64,000 nucleotides of DNA from Rhodococcoides fascians NBRC 12155 = LMG 3623 (GCF_001894785.1 NZ_BCWW01000003.1:248001-312000), one strand, 5' to 3'. Shown: positions 1 to 9,035, counted from the stretch's first letter. Made by a program: numbers and translations. Notes: generated from the letters alone by a model not told the origin.

Positions 1-85
1 GTTGTGCCGTGGGTATCGCCTCACCGTCGTCCTGGCCACCTCCGCTGCCGACCGTAATGTGCGACGGCTCAGCGAACGTGTGCAC
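1..85 (-). CDS. possible 5' end of a leftward gene, cut by the window edge
   Basis: On the minus strand a GTG at 85-83 opens a frame that stays open to the window edge (28 codons). Its composition (Gly, Asp, Ser, few Arg) looks more like a real protein than the Arg-rich plus-strand frames over the same bases. I see no clear ribosome binding site and recognise no family. It would be divergent from the catalase gene. This is a weak call from frame composition only. Confidence 0.25.
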   Translation of the reverse strand, partial: MHTFAEPSHITVGSGGGQDDGEAIPTAQ

Positions 86-152
86 GTCGAGCGTGCCGGC
101 TCGCTCGGTCGGGTCGTCGGCGCGGCGACGACGCCTTCGCGACCTCGAGTCG

Positions 153-172
153 CTGCAGTGGACGCACTGCAG
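153..172. promoter_or_regulatory. perfect inverted repeat, 8-bp arms, 4-bp spacer
   Basis: CTGCAGTG, spacer gacg, CACTGCAG. The arms are perfectly complementary. It lies about 245 bp before the catalase start and directly abuts a 15-bp tandem repeat. It could be an operator or a small hairpin; there is no T-run to favour a terminator. Confidence 0.4.
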
Positions 173-200
173 GGGACTTACCTGTAGGGGACTTACCTGT
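171..200. repeat. two tandem copies of a 15-bp unit
   Basis: AGGGGACTTACCTGT occurs twice in perfect tandem (171-185 and 186-200), overlapping the end of the inverted repeat at 153-172. The rest of the gap up to the catalase start at 417 shows no gene I can support. Confidence 0.7.
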
Positions 201-416
201 AGGTCGATAGCACCGCGGCCCTCGTGCGGACGGTGCTGCGGAAAGCCGTGTGTACCCGGATGTTCCGCCGGTGTCCGTCGTCGAGGCGCGGAGAAGTCGC
301 GGTCCCGACCTGTGTATCGAGTTCTAAACCCTTGCAGTGCAGAGTGTTTGCTGGGAATTTCGGCGGGTAGCCGGATCGAGTCACCTGCTCGAACTTCGAC
401 CCGAACTGGAATCCCT

Positions 417-1328
417 ATGTTCCGACACACCGACTACCTACAATTCGATGCCAAGCCCGAGAAGCCGGATCCTGTGTACGCACACAAGCTTCAGGAGCTC
501 ATCGGTGGTGCATTCGGCGAGATGACCGTGACCATGCAGTATCTGTTCCAAGGCTGGAACTGTCGCATGGAGGGCAAGTACAAGGACCTGATCATGGACA
601 TCGCGACCGAAGAAATGGGTCACGTGGAGATGCTGGCCACCATGGTCGCTCGTCTGCTCGAAGGTGCACCGGCCACCGAGTCGACCAAAGCCGCTGCTAC
701 CGATCCCGTGGTAGCGGCAGTGATGGGCGGCATGGACCCGCAGCAGGCGATCGTGTCCGGCGGCGGTGCGCTCCCGGCGGATTCCAACGGCTATCCGTGG
801 AACGGTCGGTACATCATCGCCAGTGGCAACCTGCTCGCAGATTTTCGTGCGAACGTTGCCGCCGAGGCGCAGGGGCGGCTGCAGACCGCGCGTCTGTACA
901 ACATGACCGACGACCCGGGCGTCAAGGCCATGCTGCAGTTCAATCTCGCTCGCGATACGCACCATCAGAACCTGTGGCTCGCTGCCATCGAAGAGCTGCA
1001 AGCCGACGGACTCGAGGACGTCGTAGCACCGAGTGCACTTCTCGACGAGGAGGCATCCGAGCACGCAACCGATCTGTGGCACCTCTCGGACGGTGAGTTC
1101 TCCTCGACCGGTGGCTGGGCGAATCGGCTTGCGCCCGACGGCAAACGGCAGATGGGGTTCCTCGCCGATCCGCAGCCTCTGGGCGGGAAGGCATCCGCGC
1201 CTGCACCCGATCCGAAGTTGTACGCGACGTACGACGGGGCCAAGGGAGATCCCGCGTCGGCCGCACTGGGTACCGAGAAGGGCGTCATGGGGAAGATCAA
1301 GGACGCCCTGGATCCCGACGAGAAGTAG
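417..1328 (+). CDS. manganese catalase
   Basis: A 303-residue non-haem dimanganese catalase, which breaks down hydrogen peroxide in the cytoplasm. The four-helix ferritin-like core shows the expected ligands: the first Glu in IGGAFGEMTVTMQYLFQGW, then EEMGHVEM (Glu plus His), and later a helix with DTHHQNLW. The ATG at 417 is chosen because the homologous N-terminus MFRHTDYLQ starts there; the frame is open much further upstream, but that part is low-complexity. The length is normal for the family. It stands alone on the plus strand and ends in a strong hairpin shared with selO. Confidence 0.93.
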   Translation: MFRHTDYLQFDAKPEKPDPVYAHKLQELIGGAFGEMTVTMQYLFQGWNCRMEGKYKDLIMDIATEEMGHVEMLATMVARLLEGAPATESTKAAATDPVVAAVMGGMDPQQAIVSGGGALPADSNGYPWNGRYIIASGNLLADFRANVAAEAQGRLQTARLYNMTDDPGVKAMLQFNLARDTHHQNLWLAAIEELQADGLEDVVAPSALLDEEASEHATDLWHLSDGEFSSTGGWANRLAPDGKRQMGFLADPQPLGGKASAPAPDPKLYATYDGAKGDPASAALGTEKGVMGKIKDALDPDEK

Positions 1329-1349
1329 GCCCGAACTCCCTGTGCCGCA

Positions 1350-1386
1350 CAGCAGTTGCGACGCGAATATCGCGTCGCAACTGCTG
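1350..1386. terminator. strong bidirectional hairpin between catalase and selO
   Basis: A perfect 17-bp stem (1350-1366 with 1370-1386) closes on a 3-base ATA loop, in the 69-bp gap between two convergent genes. The stem begins CAGCAGTTGCG. Its symmetry and place fit a two-way transcription terminator. There is no long T tract, which is common in actinobacteria. Confidence 0.8.
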
Positions 1387-1397
1387 CGGTCAGCTGA

Positions 1398-2930
1398 CTA
1401 CGTCCCGCAGAACGTTCGGAACCCTGCGCTGAAGTCGACGGGCGCGGGTCCGGCGTACTGCGACAGCTCGTCCCGACCGTCGAACGGATTCGTCACGACC
1501 GACAACAAGCGGTCGAAGGGCGCGAGGTCGCCCTCGGTCGCTGCTGCCAGCGCCGCGTCGACCATGTGGTTTCGAGGAATGTACGCGGGGTTCACTCGGT
1601 CCATGGCGTCCGAGACGGACCGGAGGTCGTGGCCCCGCTCGAGCACCGCTGCGCGCCATCGTTCGAGCCACGGTGCAGCTGCCTCGTGCGGTACGAGTGA
1701 CGCAAAATCTACGTCGTTGCCCCGCAGATTTTCCGCCAACGCGCGGAAGGTCAGGGTCCAGTCGGCACGATGATCCCGCAGAAGCACGTGCAGTTCGTCG
1801 AGGAGACTGCCGTCCGGTTCGATCGCATCGAGGCCGAGCTTGGCGGCCATCAGGTTCTTGTAGTGCTGTCGGTAGCGATCACCGTAGGAGTCCAACACCG
1901 TCGTCAGCGCGCTGATGGCGCGGTCCGGAACCGAATCGACCAGCGGCAGTAGTGTTTCGCCGAATCGTGCCAGGTTCCAACCCAGGACGGCGGGTTGGTT
2001 GCCGTACGCGTAGCGGCCGCCGTGATCGATCGAGCTGAAGACCGTTGCAGGATCGTAGGCGTCGATGAACGCGCACGGCCCGTAGTCGATCGTCTCACCG
2101 GAGATCGTCGTGTTGTCGGTGTTCATGACGCCGTGCACGAAGCCGACGGACATCCACTGCGCCACCAACTGCGCTTGCTTGTCGACGACGGCCTCGAAGA
2201 ATGCGAGGTATCGACTCTCCGCGCCCTCTGCCGGGAGTTCGGCAAGCTCGGGATAATGACGCGCGATGGCGTAGTCGGCCAGGCTGTGTGCGAGGCCCTC
2301 GCGGCGGGCCGCGAACTCGAAGGTACCTACGCGCAGGTGGCTCGAGGCAACCCGAGCCAGCACTGCGCCGGGCTGCGGACCTGCCTCTCGAACCACCTGC
2401 TCACCCGTCGTGACGACGGCCAACGACCGAGTGGTCGGGATGTGCAGAGCGTGCATGGCCTCGCTGATCAGGTACTCGCGCAGCATCGCACTCACCACCG
2501 CGCGCCCGTCTCCGCCGCGGGAGAACGGCGTGGCACCGGAGCCCTTGAGATGCAGATCGACTCGTCGGCCGTGTTCGTCGTGCAGCTCGCCCACAAGTAG
2601 TGCTCGACCGTCGCCCAGCAACGGCACGAATCCGCCGAACTGATGACCGGCGTACGCCATCGCCGAGGGGGTCGAATCGGCCGGTGCGAGAGCCCCGGAC
2701 AACACGCCTGCGCCCTGCTCGGAGCGCAGCATCGACGGGTCGAGCCCCAGTGACCTGGCGAGGTTCTCGTTGAGGATCAGCACCCGCGGATCCGGTGCAG
2801 GTGCGCCCTGCCACGGCACCGTGAAGCCGGGAACGTCGTCCACCAACGTCGACTCCAGTCCCCATGACGATGGGACCGATGAAGGCGGGTTGTCGGACGC
2901 AGCTACCGGTCCCGTCGCGAATTCACTCAT
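1398..2930 (-). CDS. selO: SelO family protein adenylyltransferase (YdiU)
   Basis: A 510-residue pseudokinase-fold enzyme of the SelO/YdiU family, which transfers AMP from ATP to protein side chains in redox stress (family knowledge). Visible marks are the phosphate-binding stretch LKGSGATPFSRGGDGRAVV, the catalytic HGVMNTDN and the metal-binding DYGP that follows. The protein ends in FCGT, so a Cys stands third from the end, where many eukaryotic and enterobacterial members carry selenocysteine; this is the Cys form. The length matches the family. It lies 49 bp behind the IclR gene on the same strand and may be read with it. Its catalase neighbour is also a redox enzyme. Confidence 0.93.
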   Translation of the reverse strand: MSEFATGPVAASDNPPSSVPSSWGLESTLVDDVPGFTVPWQGAPAPDPRVLILNENLARSLGLDPSMLRSEQGAGVLSGALAPADSTPSAMAYAGHQFGGFVPLLGDGRALLVGELHDEHGRRVDLHLKGSGATPFSRGGDGRAVVSAMLREYLISEAMHALHIPTTRSLAVVTTGEQVVREAGPQPGAVLARVASSHLRVGTFEFAARREGLAHSLADYAIARHYPELAELPAEGAESRYLAFFEAVVDKQAQLVAQWMSVGFVHGVMNTDNTTISGETIDYGPCAFIDAYDPATVFSSIDHGGRYAYGNQPAVLGWNLARFGETLLPLVDSVPDRAISALTTVLDSYGDRYRQHYKNLMAAKLGLDAIEPDGSLLDELHVLLRDHRADWTLTFRALAENLRGNDVDFASLVPHEAAAPWLERWRAAVLERGHDLRSVSDAMDRVNPAYIPRNHMVDAALAAATEGDLAPFDRLLSVVTNPFDGRDELSQYAGPAPVDFSAGFRTFCGT

Positions 2931-2979
2931 ACTCCAGGGGTACCACGAGATCGGGTAATCACCGACCGTGCTCCGCGCA

Positions 2980-3759
2980 TTACGAGCGCGCGGATATGTC
3001 GGGCGGGGACAGTGCGCGTTCGATACTCAGGGCGGCGGCCCGCAGCAACGGGGCGAGCATGTACGGGGCTGCGGTATCGGCGTCGACGACGACCGAGACG
3101 GCCGCGCGGATCGTGCGAGTGCGGTCGAAGATCGGTGCGGCGACCGATACGGCGTCCGAGGTGATCTGTCTGTCGCTGACGGCGACACCGGTTCTCCGAA
3201 TATCGGCCAGCGTGCGCCGCAGGATGTCCGGATCGCAGATGGTGTGCTCGGTGAATCTGGTCAACGGTGCCGAGCACACCTCCTCCTGAACGTGGGCGGG
3301 CGCGTGGGCCAGCAGCGCCAGACCGACTCCGGTGGGCGGCAACGCGAAACGGCCGCCGACGCGCGTGCGCAGGGCCACCGAGTCGCGGCTGCGAATTCTC
3401 TCGACGAACACGACCTCGTGACCATCGCGTACTCCTAGCTGCACGTTCTCCTGGGTGACGTGGGCGAGATCTTCCATGACCGGTAACGCGCTTTCCCTGA
3501 GGACCAGGCCCCGCGGTGCGAGTGACGCGATCTCCCACAGTCGCAGACCGATGTGGAATCTGCCCGACCGGTCATCGCGCTCGATCGCTCCCCACCCGAC
3601 GAGATCGAGCGCGAGCCGGTGCGTGGTGGAGAGCGGGAACCCCGATCGTCGAGCGAGCTCGCTCAACGTCAACGTCGGATGCTCTGGCGTGAACGCCTCC
3701 AGCAGTGTCAGCGCGCGTACGGCCACCGGACCGGTGCGAGCGGGGCCCTCGGCCGTCAT
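2980..3759 (-). CDS. IclR family transcriptional regulator
   Basis: A 259-residue regulator. An N-terminal winged helix (about residues 10-70: VRALTLLEAF, LSELARRSGFPLSTTHRL) is followed by the IclR effector domain with typical stretches such as GVRDGHEVVFVERI. ATG 3759 is used because the helix-turn-helix starts at the normal distance from it; an upstream in-frame Met would add an unrelated tail into the reductase gene. It lies 58 bp downstream of the reductase gene in the same direction. It most likely controls the Rieske/reductase/dehydrogenase operon in answer to an aromatic or similar substrate, which is an inference from position. Confidence 0.9.
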   Translation of the reverse strand: MTAEGPARTGPVAVRALTLLEAFTPEHPTLTLSELARRSGFPLSTTHRLALDLVGWGAIERDDRSGRFHIGLRLWEIASLAPRGLVLRESALPVMEDLAHVTQENVQLGVRDGHEVVFVERIRSRDSVALRTRVGGRFALPPTGVGLALLAHAPAHVQEEVCSAPLTRFTEHTICDPDILRRTLADIRRTGVAVSDRQITSDAVSVAAPIFDRTRTIRAAVSVVVDADTAAPYMLAPLLRAAALSIERALSPPDISARS

Positions 3760-3817
3760 GGAGTGCTTTCTTCGATTCGTCGGGCTTCGATTCGTGTGGA
3801 ATGTCGTACAACGAGCT

Positions 3818-4780
3818 CTACAGTTCGAGAACGAGCCGGGAGCCCGTCGACCGGGACACACAGATCATCATGGTGTCGTTGGCACCGCGTTCCTCCTCGG
3901 TCAACAGTGTGTCCCGATGGTCGACGGTGCCGGCGAGAACGGCTGTTTCGCAGGTTCCGCACGTTCCCTCTCTACACGACGAGAGCACCTGCACTCCCGA
4001 GTTCGTCACGGCGTCGAGCACCGATTCGTCCGGATGCACGGTGACGGTTCGTCCGCTCACGGAGAGTTCGACTTCGAACGACGCATCGGGTGTCGGCCGA
4101 TCGAGTGTGTCGGAACGGAACCGCTCGAGGTGCACGCTTCCTTCGGGCCAGTGCCCCGCCCGTTCGGTCACGGCGTCCAACAAAGGCCCCGGTCCGCAGC
4201 AGTAGACGGCCGTGCCGACGCGCGCAGTCCCGAGCAGATCGTCGAGATCGAGCAGTCCTTTTTCGTCCTGCGGGACCACGGTCGTGTTGCCGGGGTAGCG
4301 GGAAACGAGCTCGTCGACGAACGCCATACTGTCGCGGGACCGGCCGCCGTACGCCAGCGACCACCCGGCCCCACGCCGCTCGGCCTCGGCCACCATCGTG
4401 ATGATGGGTGTGATTCCGATACCGCCGGCGATGAACAGATAGTTCTCGGATTCGGTCAACTCGAAGTGATTGCGCGGTCCACGGACACGGACGGTGTCGC
4501 CGACGGCAAGGGTGTCGTGGACATGGAGCGAACCACCGCGGGATGCCGGTTCTTTCAGGACACCGATGCGCCAGGTGCCGCGGTCGGCCGGGCTTCCGCA
4601 CAGCGAGTACTGGCGCGTGATGTCGGAAGTCAACTCCAGATCGATATGAGCTCCCGGCGTCCAGCTCGGTAGGTCTGTGCCGTCCGGCTTGCGCAACTGC
4701 AGCAGGGCAACGCCATCCGCGCCGCTGCACTTGTCCGAGACGATCAGATCCAGGTTGCACTCGGGGAGGTTTCGCGTCAC
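3818..4780 (-). CDS. PDR/VanB-type ferredoxin reductase of the Rieske oxygenase
   Basis: A 320-residue electron-transfer protein. It has an N-terminal FMN/NAD(P)H reductase module (RQYSLCGSP flavin motif, GGIGITPI nucleotide motif, YCCGPGPLL) and a C-terminal plant-type 2Fe-2S ferredoxin with CREGTCGTC and a distal Cys in MMICVS. This is the phthalate dioxygenase reductase / VanB layout. It would pass electrons from NAD(P)H to the oxygenase encoded just upstream. The start is GTG 4780, with GGGGAG a few bases before it; its GTG overlaps the TGA of the 81-residue gene, so translation is probably coupled. No methionine start fits the domain boundary. Confidence 0.93.
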   Translation of the reverse strand: MTRNLPECNLDLIVSDKCSGADGVALLQLRKPDGTDLPSWTPGAHIDLELTSDITRQYSLCGSPADRGTWRIGVLKEPASRGGSLHVHDTLAVGDTVRVRGPRNHFELTESENYLFIAGGIGITPIITMVAEAERRGAGWSLAYGGRSRDSMAFVDELVSRYPGNTTVVPQDEKGLLDLDDLLGTARVGTAVYCCGPGPLLDAVTERAGHWPEGSVHLERFRSDTLDRPTPDASFEVELSVSGRTVTVHPDESVLDAVTNSGVQVLSSCREGTCGTCETAVLAGTVDHRDTLLTEEERGANDTMMICVSRSTGSRLVLEL

Positions 4781-5022
4781 TCGGCTCTCCCCACGTGACT
4801 CACGAGTTCGCCTCGCACCGAGGGCAACTCGGTATGGACGGGGTCGACCGTCGAGAAGTGCCCGATGGGGTGCGCGAGCAACCACTCCCACAGCAGTGCC
4901 GGATCCTCCTCGAGCCGGGACGAGCCACAATGGCAGACGCCGCGCAGCCGGTCGGTACCCGGAACCCACACCACGCGCAGCACGTTGGGACCCTGCAGCA
5001 TTCGATTCGGTTCCGGTGTCAC
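4777..5022 (-). CDS. small 81-residue protein coupled to Rieske oxygenase genes
   Basis: A small gene placed exactly between the oxygenase and its reductase. GTG 5022 overlaps the oxygenase stop (GTGA), and its own TGA overlaps the GTG of the reductase (GTGA). An inner ATG at 5001 is an alternative start. The protein has a CHCGS motif near residue 30 and a hydrophobic, Trp-rich middle (LWEWLLAHPIGHF). I know no named family. The double overlap strongly suggests it is made in fixed ratio with the oxygenase and reductase, perhaps as an accessory or metal-handling subunit; that role is inference. Confidence 0.75.
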   Translation of the reverse strand: MTPEPNRMLQGPNVLRVVWVPGTDRLRGVCHCGSSRLEEDPALLWEWLLAHPIGHFSTVDPVHTELPSVRGELVSHVGRAE

Positions 5023-6089
5023 GACACCACCTCGGCACCTGCTCGCGAGCCCTCGAGGAGCTTGCTCAGAAGCCGACGCGCACCGAGGCCGCCAGCATCG
5101 ATGTTGATCGACAGTTCCTGGTAGCCGGCCTTTTCGGTGTCCAATGCTTGCTGAAGAATGTTCAGCGCCACCACGTCCTGCATGACCACTGTGCGATTGT
5201 TCTCGGCCAGAAACTGGGACACTTCGTTGTCGTCGATCGCGAAATCGCGAGCAACAGCCCAGAAGTCGTGTGTCGAGGTCTCGGTTTCCGGAGTGATCGC
5301 GTACACGATCTCGCTGTGGAACGCGTGGGTGTCGGAGCCGTCGTCCGCGGGCAGCGGTGATCCGAGCGGAGCGATGCGGCTGTGCAGTAGGTACAGGCAC
5401 GGGGGCGTGTATTCGATGTCCTGCCAACGCGAGATGCGCGTGTCGATGCCGGTGGACGTCGAGTAGAACGGCGGGCATTCGGCGTCGTCCATGTGCCGCG
5501 AGACGTAGATGACGTTGCGATCATCGTCGATCTCGGTGGTGATCGGTGTGTCGGCGACTTCGGGAGTGCCGATGTAACCGCCGTGCAGGTAGGTCTCGTG
5601 CGAAAGGTCCATGAGGTTGTCGACGAGCAACCGATAGTTGCACGAGATCGGCTCCATTCCGCTCACCACGGTGTAGTCCGGGGAGTCCATCCACGGGGCG
5701 CGGGGAATACGAGTGATGTCGCCGTCGATCGGATCGTCCGGGTCGGCAATCCACACCCAGACGAACGAATCCTGCTCGTGCACCTGATAGGTGGTGAGCC
5801 TGGCCGTCCTCGGCACCCGCTTCTGTCCGGGAACGGAGACGCAGCCGCCGTCACTGCCGTACGTGAATCCGTGGTACCCGCAGACCACGGTGTCGCCATC
5901 GAGGTGGCTGGGGGCCGCGGAGAGTGGGTACCGCCGGTGCACACAACGATCGCTCATTGCGGTCACAGCCCCGGACTCGGTGCGCCACAACAGAATGGGC
6001 TCGCTGCAAATGGTGCGCGAGAACAGCTCTCGGCCCACTTCTCTGCTGTACGCGGCGACATACCACTGGTTACGGACAATTGTCGTCAT
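5019..6089 (-). CDS. Rieske non-haem iron oxygenase, VanA-like
   Basis: A 356-residue oxygenase alpha subunit. The Rieske 2Fe-2S site is Cys49-x-His51 (CVHRRYPLS) with Cys70-x2-His73 (CGYHGF). The mononuclear iron site is in DLSHETYLH (His-x4-His after Asp). Domain order and length fit the single-component VanA / aromatic O-demethylase branch rather than two-subunit ring dioxygenases. ATG 6089 has CAGGAG before it. Electrons should come from the PDR-type reductase two genes downstream. Neighbouring alcohol and aldehyde dehydrogenases suggest a pathway that handles a methoxy- or alkyl-substituted aromatic or similar compound; the substrate cannot be read from the sequence. Confidence 0.92.
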   Translation of the reverse strand: MTTIVRNQWYVAAYSREVGRELFSRTICSEPILLWRTESGAVTAMSDRCVHRRYPLSAAPSHLDGDTVVCGYHGFTYGSDGGCVSVPGQKRVPRTARLTTYQVHEQDSFVWVWIADPDDPIDGDITRIPRAPWMDSPDYTVVSGMEPISCNYRLLVDNLMDLSHETYLHGGYIGTPEVADTPITTEIDDDRNVIYVSRHMDDAECPPFYSTSTGIDTRISRWQDIEYTPPCLYLLHSRIAPLGSPLPADDGSDTHAFHSEIVYAITPETETSTHDFWAVARDFAIDDNEVSQFLAENNRTVVMQDVVALNILQQALDTEKAGYQELSINIDAGGLGARRLLSKLLEGSRAGAEVVS

Positions 6090-6222
6090 CGATTCTCCTG
6101 AACACGTAGAAGTCGTTCGGTCGCTTGACGTCTCGTCAGCGCTCGTCACATCGAGTGTGTGGCACGCGACCCCGCCGGTGCGAGCGGACTTCCGGATGCC
6201 GGAAGCCCGGTCGGAATCCCGG

Positions 6223-7326
6223 TCAGAAGAGGAGGACCGGTTTGATCGACGCACCGCTGATCATGTCCGCCACCGCGGAGTTGATGTCGTCGAATCGGTA
6301 GTGAGTGATCAAGCGCTGCAGGGGTAATCGACCCGACACGACAAGATCCACCAGCACCGGAATCAGGGTCTGCGTTTCGCTGTCGCCGAGGGTCAGCCCC
6401 ACGATGCGTCGGCCCGGCAGCATGGCGTTGACGTCGACCGGGACCTCGGTGCCGAAGGGCGGAGCGCCGACGACGACGGCGGTTCCACGAGGGGCCAGGG
6501 CATCGATCGCGGTACGCAGCACCCCTACGTTCCCGGTGGTTTCGATGGCTCCGTCGACGCCGGAGCCCTCGGTCAGTTCTGCCAACGCAGCCGCGGTGTC
6601 CTCGCGGGTGGCGTCGACGACGTGGGTCGCTCCCAACTCGGTGGCCAGTTCCAGACGTTCGGCAACCCGATCGACCGCGATGATCTTGGCCGCGGGAGTG
6701 AGAGCGGCAGCCATGATGGCCGAAAGCCCCACTGCGCCTGCGCCGGTCACCACGACGGTATCTCCCGGGCGTGGACGCAGCACATTCCACACGGCACCGA
6801 CTCCGGTCTGCACCCCGCAGCCCAGCGGTGCCAGGATCTCCAGCGGTGCGGAGGAATCGACCCGAACCAGGCTCCGCTCGTCCACGATCGCGTGATTCGC
6901 GAACGACGACTGGCCGAAGAAATGGCCACCGAGCGCAGTGCCGTTGCGCGTGATCGGGCTGGAGCCGTCGGCGCGAGCCCCACCGATGAGGTTGAGCGGC
7001 AACCACGTTGCGCAATAGGCGGGATGACCGGATCGGCAGTTTCCGCAGGTACCGCACGAGGTGAACGACAGCAGAACGTGGTCACCTTCCTGCACGCCGG
7101 TGACTCCGGGACCGATGGCTTCGACGACCCCCGCACCCTCGTGGCCGAGGACGCCGGGAAGCGGAAACGGCAGCCCGCCCGCGGCGACGCCCAGATCGGT
7201 GTGGCACAAGCCGGCTGCGACGATGCGCACGCGCACTTCTCCGCTGCGGGGTTCGCCCAGTTCGACCGGGGACAATGTGAACGCGGCTCCGCCCGATTCG
7301 ACTACTGCCGCTGTGGTTGTGGTCAT
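6223..7326 (-). CDS. zinc-dependent alcohol dehydrogenase (class III-like MDR)
   Basis: A 367-residue medium-chain dehydrogenase. The catalytic zinc region AGLCHTDLG and GHEGAGVVE are present, followed by the structural zinc loop SCGTCGNCRSGHPAYC and a Rossmann motif VVTGAGAVGLSAIM. It should oxidise a primary or aryl alcohol to the aldehyde with NAD(P). ATG 7326 follows AAAGGGCAG. It lies 52 bp after the aldehyde dehydrogenase gene and 133 bp before the Rieske gene, all leftward. Together the two dehydrogenases can take an alcohol to an acid. Confidence 0.92.
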   Translation of the reverse strand: MTTTTAAVVESGGAAFTLSPVELGEPRSGEVRVRIVAAGLCHTDLGVAAGGLPFPLPGVLGHEGAGVVEAIGPGVTGVQEGDHVLLSFTSCGTCGNCRSGHPAYCATWLPLNLIGGARADGSSPITRNGTALGGHFFGQSSFANHAIVDERSLVRVDSSAPLEILAPLGCGVQTGVGAVWNVLRPRPGDTVVVTGAGAVGLSAIMAAALTPAAKIIAVDRVAERLELATELGATHVVDATREDTAAALAELTEGSGVDGAIETTGNVGVLRTAIDALAPRGTAVVVGAPPFGTEVPVDVNAMLPGRRIVGLTLGDSETQTLIPVLVDLVVSGRLPLQRLITHYRFDDINSAVADMISGASIKPVLLF

Positions 7327-7378
7327 GGCACTGCCCTTTCGATTTGGTCGAGGCCTTCGATTCGGTCGAGCCTTCGAT

Positions 7379-8875
7379 TCAGTCGAGCGAGATGACGACG
7401 GATTTGACCTTGGTGTACGAGTCGAGGCCCTCGGGGCCGTACTCACGGCCGAAGCCCGAGTTCTTGACTCCGCCGAAGGCAACGGCCGGGTCGAGCATCG
7501 CCCAGTCGTTGACCCACACGATGCCGGCGTGCAGTCGTGCTGCAACACGATGTGCGCGAGCCACATTCGTCGTCTGCAGACCGGCAGCGAGGCCGTATTC
7601 GGTGCTGTTCGCCAGGTGGACCGCGTCGTCTTCGGTGTCGAACGGTTGTACCGTCAGAACGGGTCCGAAGATCTCTTCTCGAACGACCCGGGACGTGGCG
7701 GGCAGGTCTGCGATGACGGTGGGGGAGTAGAACGAGCCACCGGCGAGGGGCGTCCCGGACAGGTCTGGACGGTGCCCGCCGATGACGATACGGCCGCCGT
7801 CGCGGCGGGCGATGTCCACGTACTCCTCGACCTTGTGCACGTGCCGCTCTCCGGCCATGGGTCCGACCACCGTGGCCGGATCGAACGGGTCGCCGACGGG
7901 AACACCGGGAACCGCCTGGGCCAGAATGTCCAACACCGTTTCGTATCGAGAGCGCTGGACGAGCAGGCGCGGGCCGCCCATGCAGAACTGCCCGGAGTTG
8001 AAGACGAACCCTTTGATGATCGCTCCGATCGCCTTGTCGATGTCGGCGTCCTCGAACACGATGTGCGCGGCGTTGCCACCCAGTTCCATCGTCACCGGTA
8101 CCAGATTGCGGCCTGCGACCTCGGCAGCGTGCCTGCCCACAGCCGTTGACCCGGTGAATGCGATCTTGTCGACTCCCGGATGCTGCAGAAGTGCCTCTCC
8201 CGCAACGGAACCTGTTCCGGTGACCACGTTGATCACGCCTGGCGGTACGCCCGCCTCGGTCAATATGTCAGCCATCAGCAATGCGCTGAGCGGGGTGTCC
8301 TCGCTGGGTTTGTGGACCACGGTGTTACCCGCGGCGAGTGCAGGCGCGATCTTCGAACTCGACAAAATCAGCGGAAAGTTGAACGGGGTGATCGCGGCGA
8401 CCACACCGAGCGGTTCTCTGCGCGTGTACGCGTGCGCAGACAGCGGAGTGTCGCGATGCGATCCACCGAGCGTCTGAGCCAGTGCGGAGCAGTACTCGTA
8501 CTGCTCCGCGGAGGTCAGTACGTCCACCGGGCGGCACAACGACACCGGCTTACCCACATCGGCGCTTTCGACGGCAACGATCTCGTCGGCGCGTTCGCGG
8601 ATGAGCTGACCGGCTCGGTGCAGAATGCGTGCCCGTTCGCGTCCGGGCAGCGACGACCAGCGGCCGTCGTCGAAGGCGGTGCGAGCTGCGGACACTGCTG
8701 CGTCGACGTCTACAGCGGACGCCTCGGACACGGAGGTGAGCACCGCTCCCGTCGACGGATCGAGTACGTCGGATCGGCCACCTGCGGCAGCGTCACGCCA
8801 GTGACCGTCGACGAAGAGCCGTCCGGGAGTGACGTCGGGTCGGGTGAGAGTGACGCTGTCGTCGGTGATCGTCAT
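7379..8875 (-). CDS. NAD(P)-dependent aldehyde dehydrogenase
   Basis: A 498-residue ALDH superfamily enzyme that oxidises an aldehyde to its acid. The active-site general base is in VTMELGGNAAHIVF and the nucleophile Cys in FNSGQFCMGG; the cofactor loop ITPFNFPL and FTGSTAVGRHAAE are intact. It resembles the aryl aldehyde (vanillin/benzaldehyde) dehydrogenase branch, but the substrate is not certain. ATG 8875 fits the family N-terminus. It is the first gene of the leftward catabolic unit, and its promoter lies in the gap shared with the divergent MarR gene. Confidence 0.93.
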   Translation of the reverse strand: MTITDDSVTLTRPDVTPGRLFVDGHWRDAAAGGRSDVLDPSTGAVLTSVSEASAVDVDAAVSAARTAFDDGRWSSLPGRERARILHRAGQLIRERADEIVAVESADVGKPVSLCRPVDVLTSAEQYEYCSALAQTLGGSHRDTPLSAHAYTRREPLGVVAAITPFNFPLILSSSKIAPALAAGNTVVHKPSEDTPLSALLMADILTEAGVPPGVINVVTGTGSVAGEALLQHPGVDKIAFTGSTAVGRHAAEVAGRNLVPVTMELGGNAAHIVFEDADIDKAIGAIIKGFVFNSGQFCMGGPRLLVQRSRYETVLDILAQAVPGVPVGDPFDPATVVGPMAGERHVHKVEEYVDIARRDGGRIVIGGHRPDLSGTPLAGGSFYSPTVIADLPATSRVVREEIFGPVLTVQPFDTEDDAVHLANSTEYGLAAGLQTTNVARAHRVAARLHAGIVWVNDWAMLDPAVAFGGVKNSGFGREYGPEGLDSYTKVKSVVISLD

Positions 8876-8916
8876 GAACGCCTCGCTTCGATGGCCGGCT
8901 GTGACCTGATTAACAG

Positions 8917-8934
8917 GGTTCCTTATATACAACC
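8917..8934. promoter_or_regulatory. AT-rich inverted repeat in the ALDH/MarR divergent gap
   Basis: GGTT at 8917-8920 and AACC at 8931-8934 flank a TATATA core, the only AT-rich stretch in a 160-bp divergent gap. This form is common for MarR operators and for a -10 element. It lies 42 bp before the dehydrogenase start. The imperfect core keeps confidence moderate. Confidence 0.4.
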
Positions 8935-9035
8935 TCGCGCATGCGCGGAAAGCAATAGGCGATCCAGGTGCCGGTCGGCGGCATTCGGTAATTAGGCTGC
9001 AGCCACACGCGAGTTCGGAAAGCGAGGTGGTGAAC

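Noticed and set aside
2..187. Plus-strand frame of 61 codons at the left edge
   Set aside because: Arg-rich and without a family; may be the tail of a gene from the left but cannot be supported.
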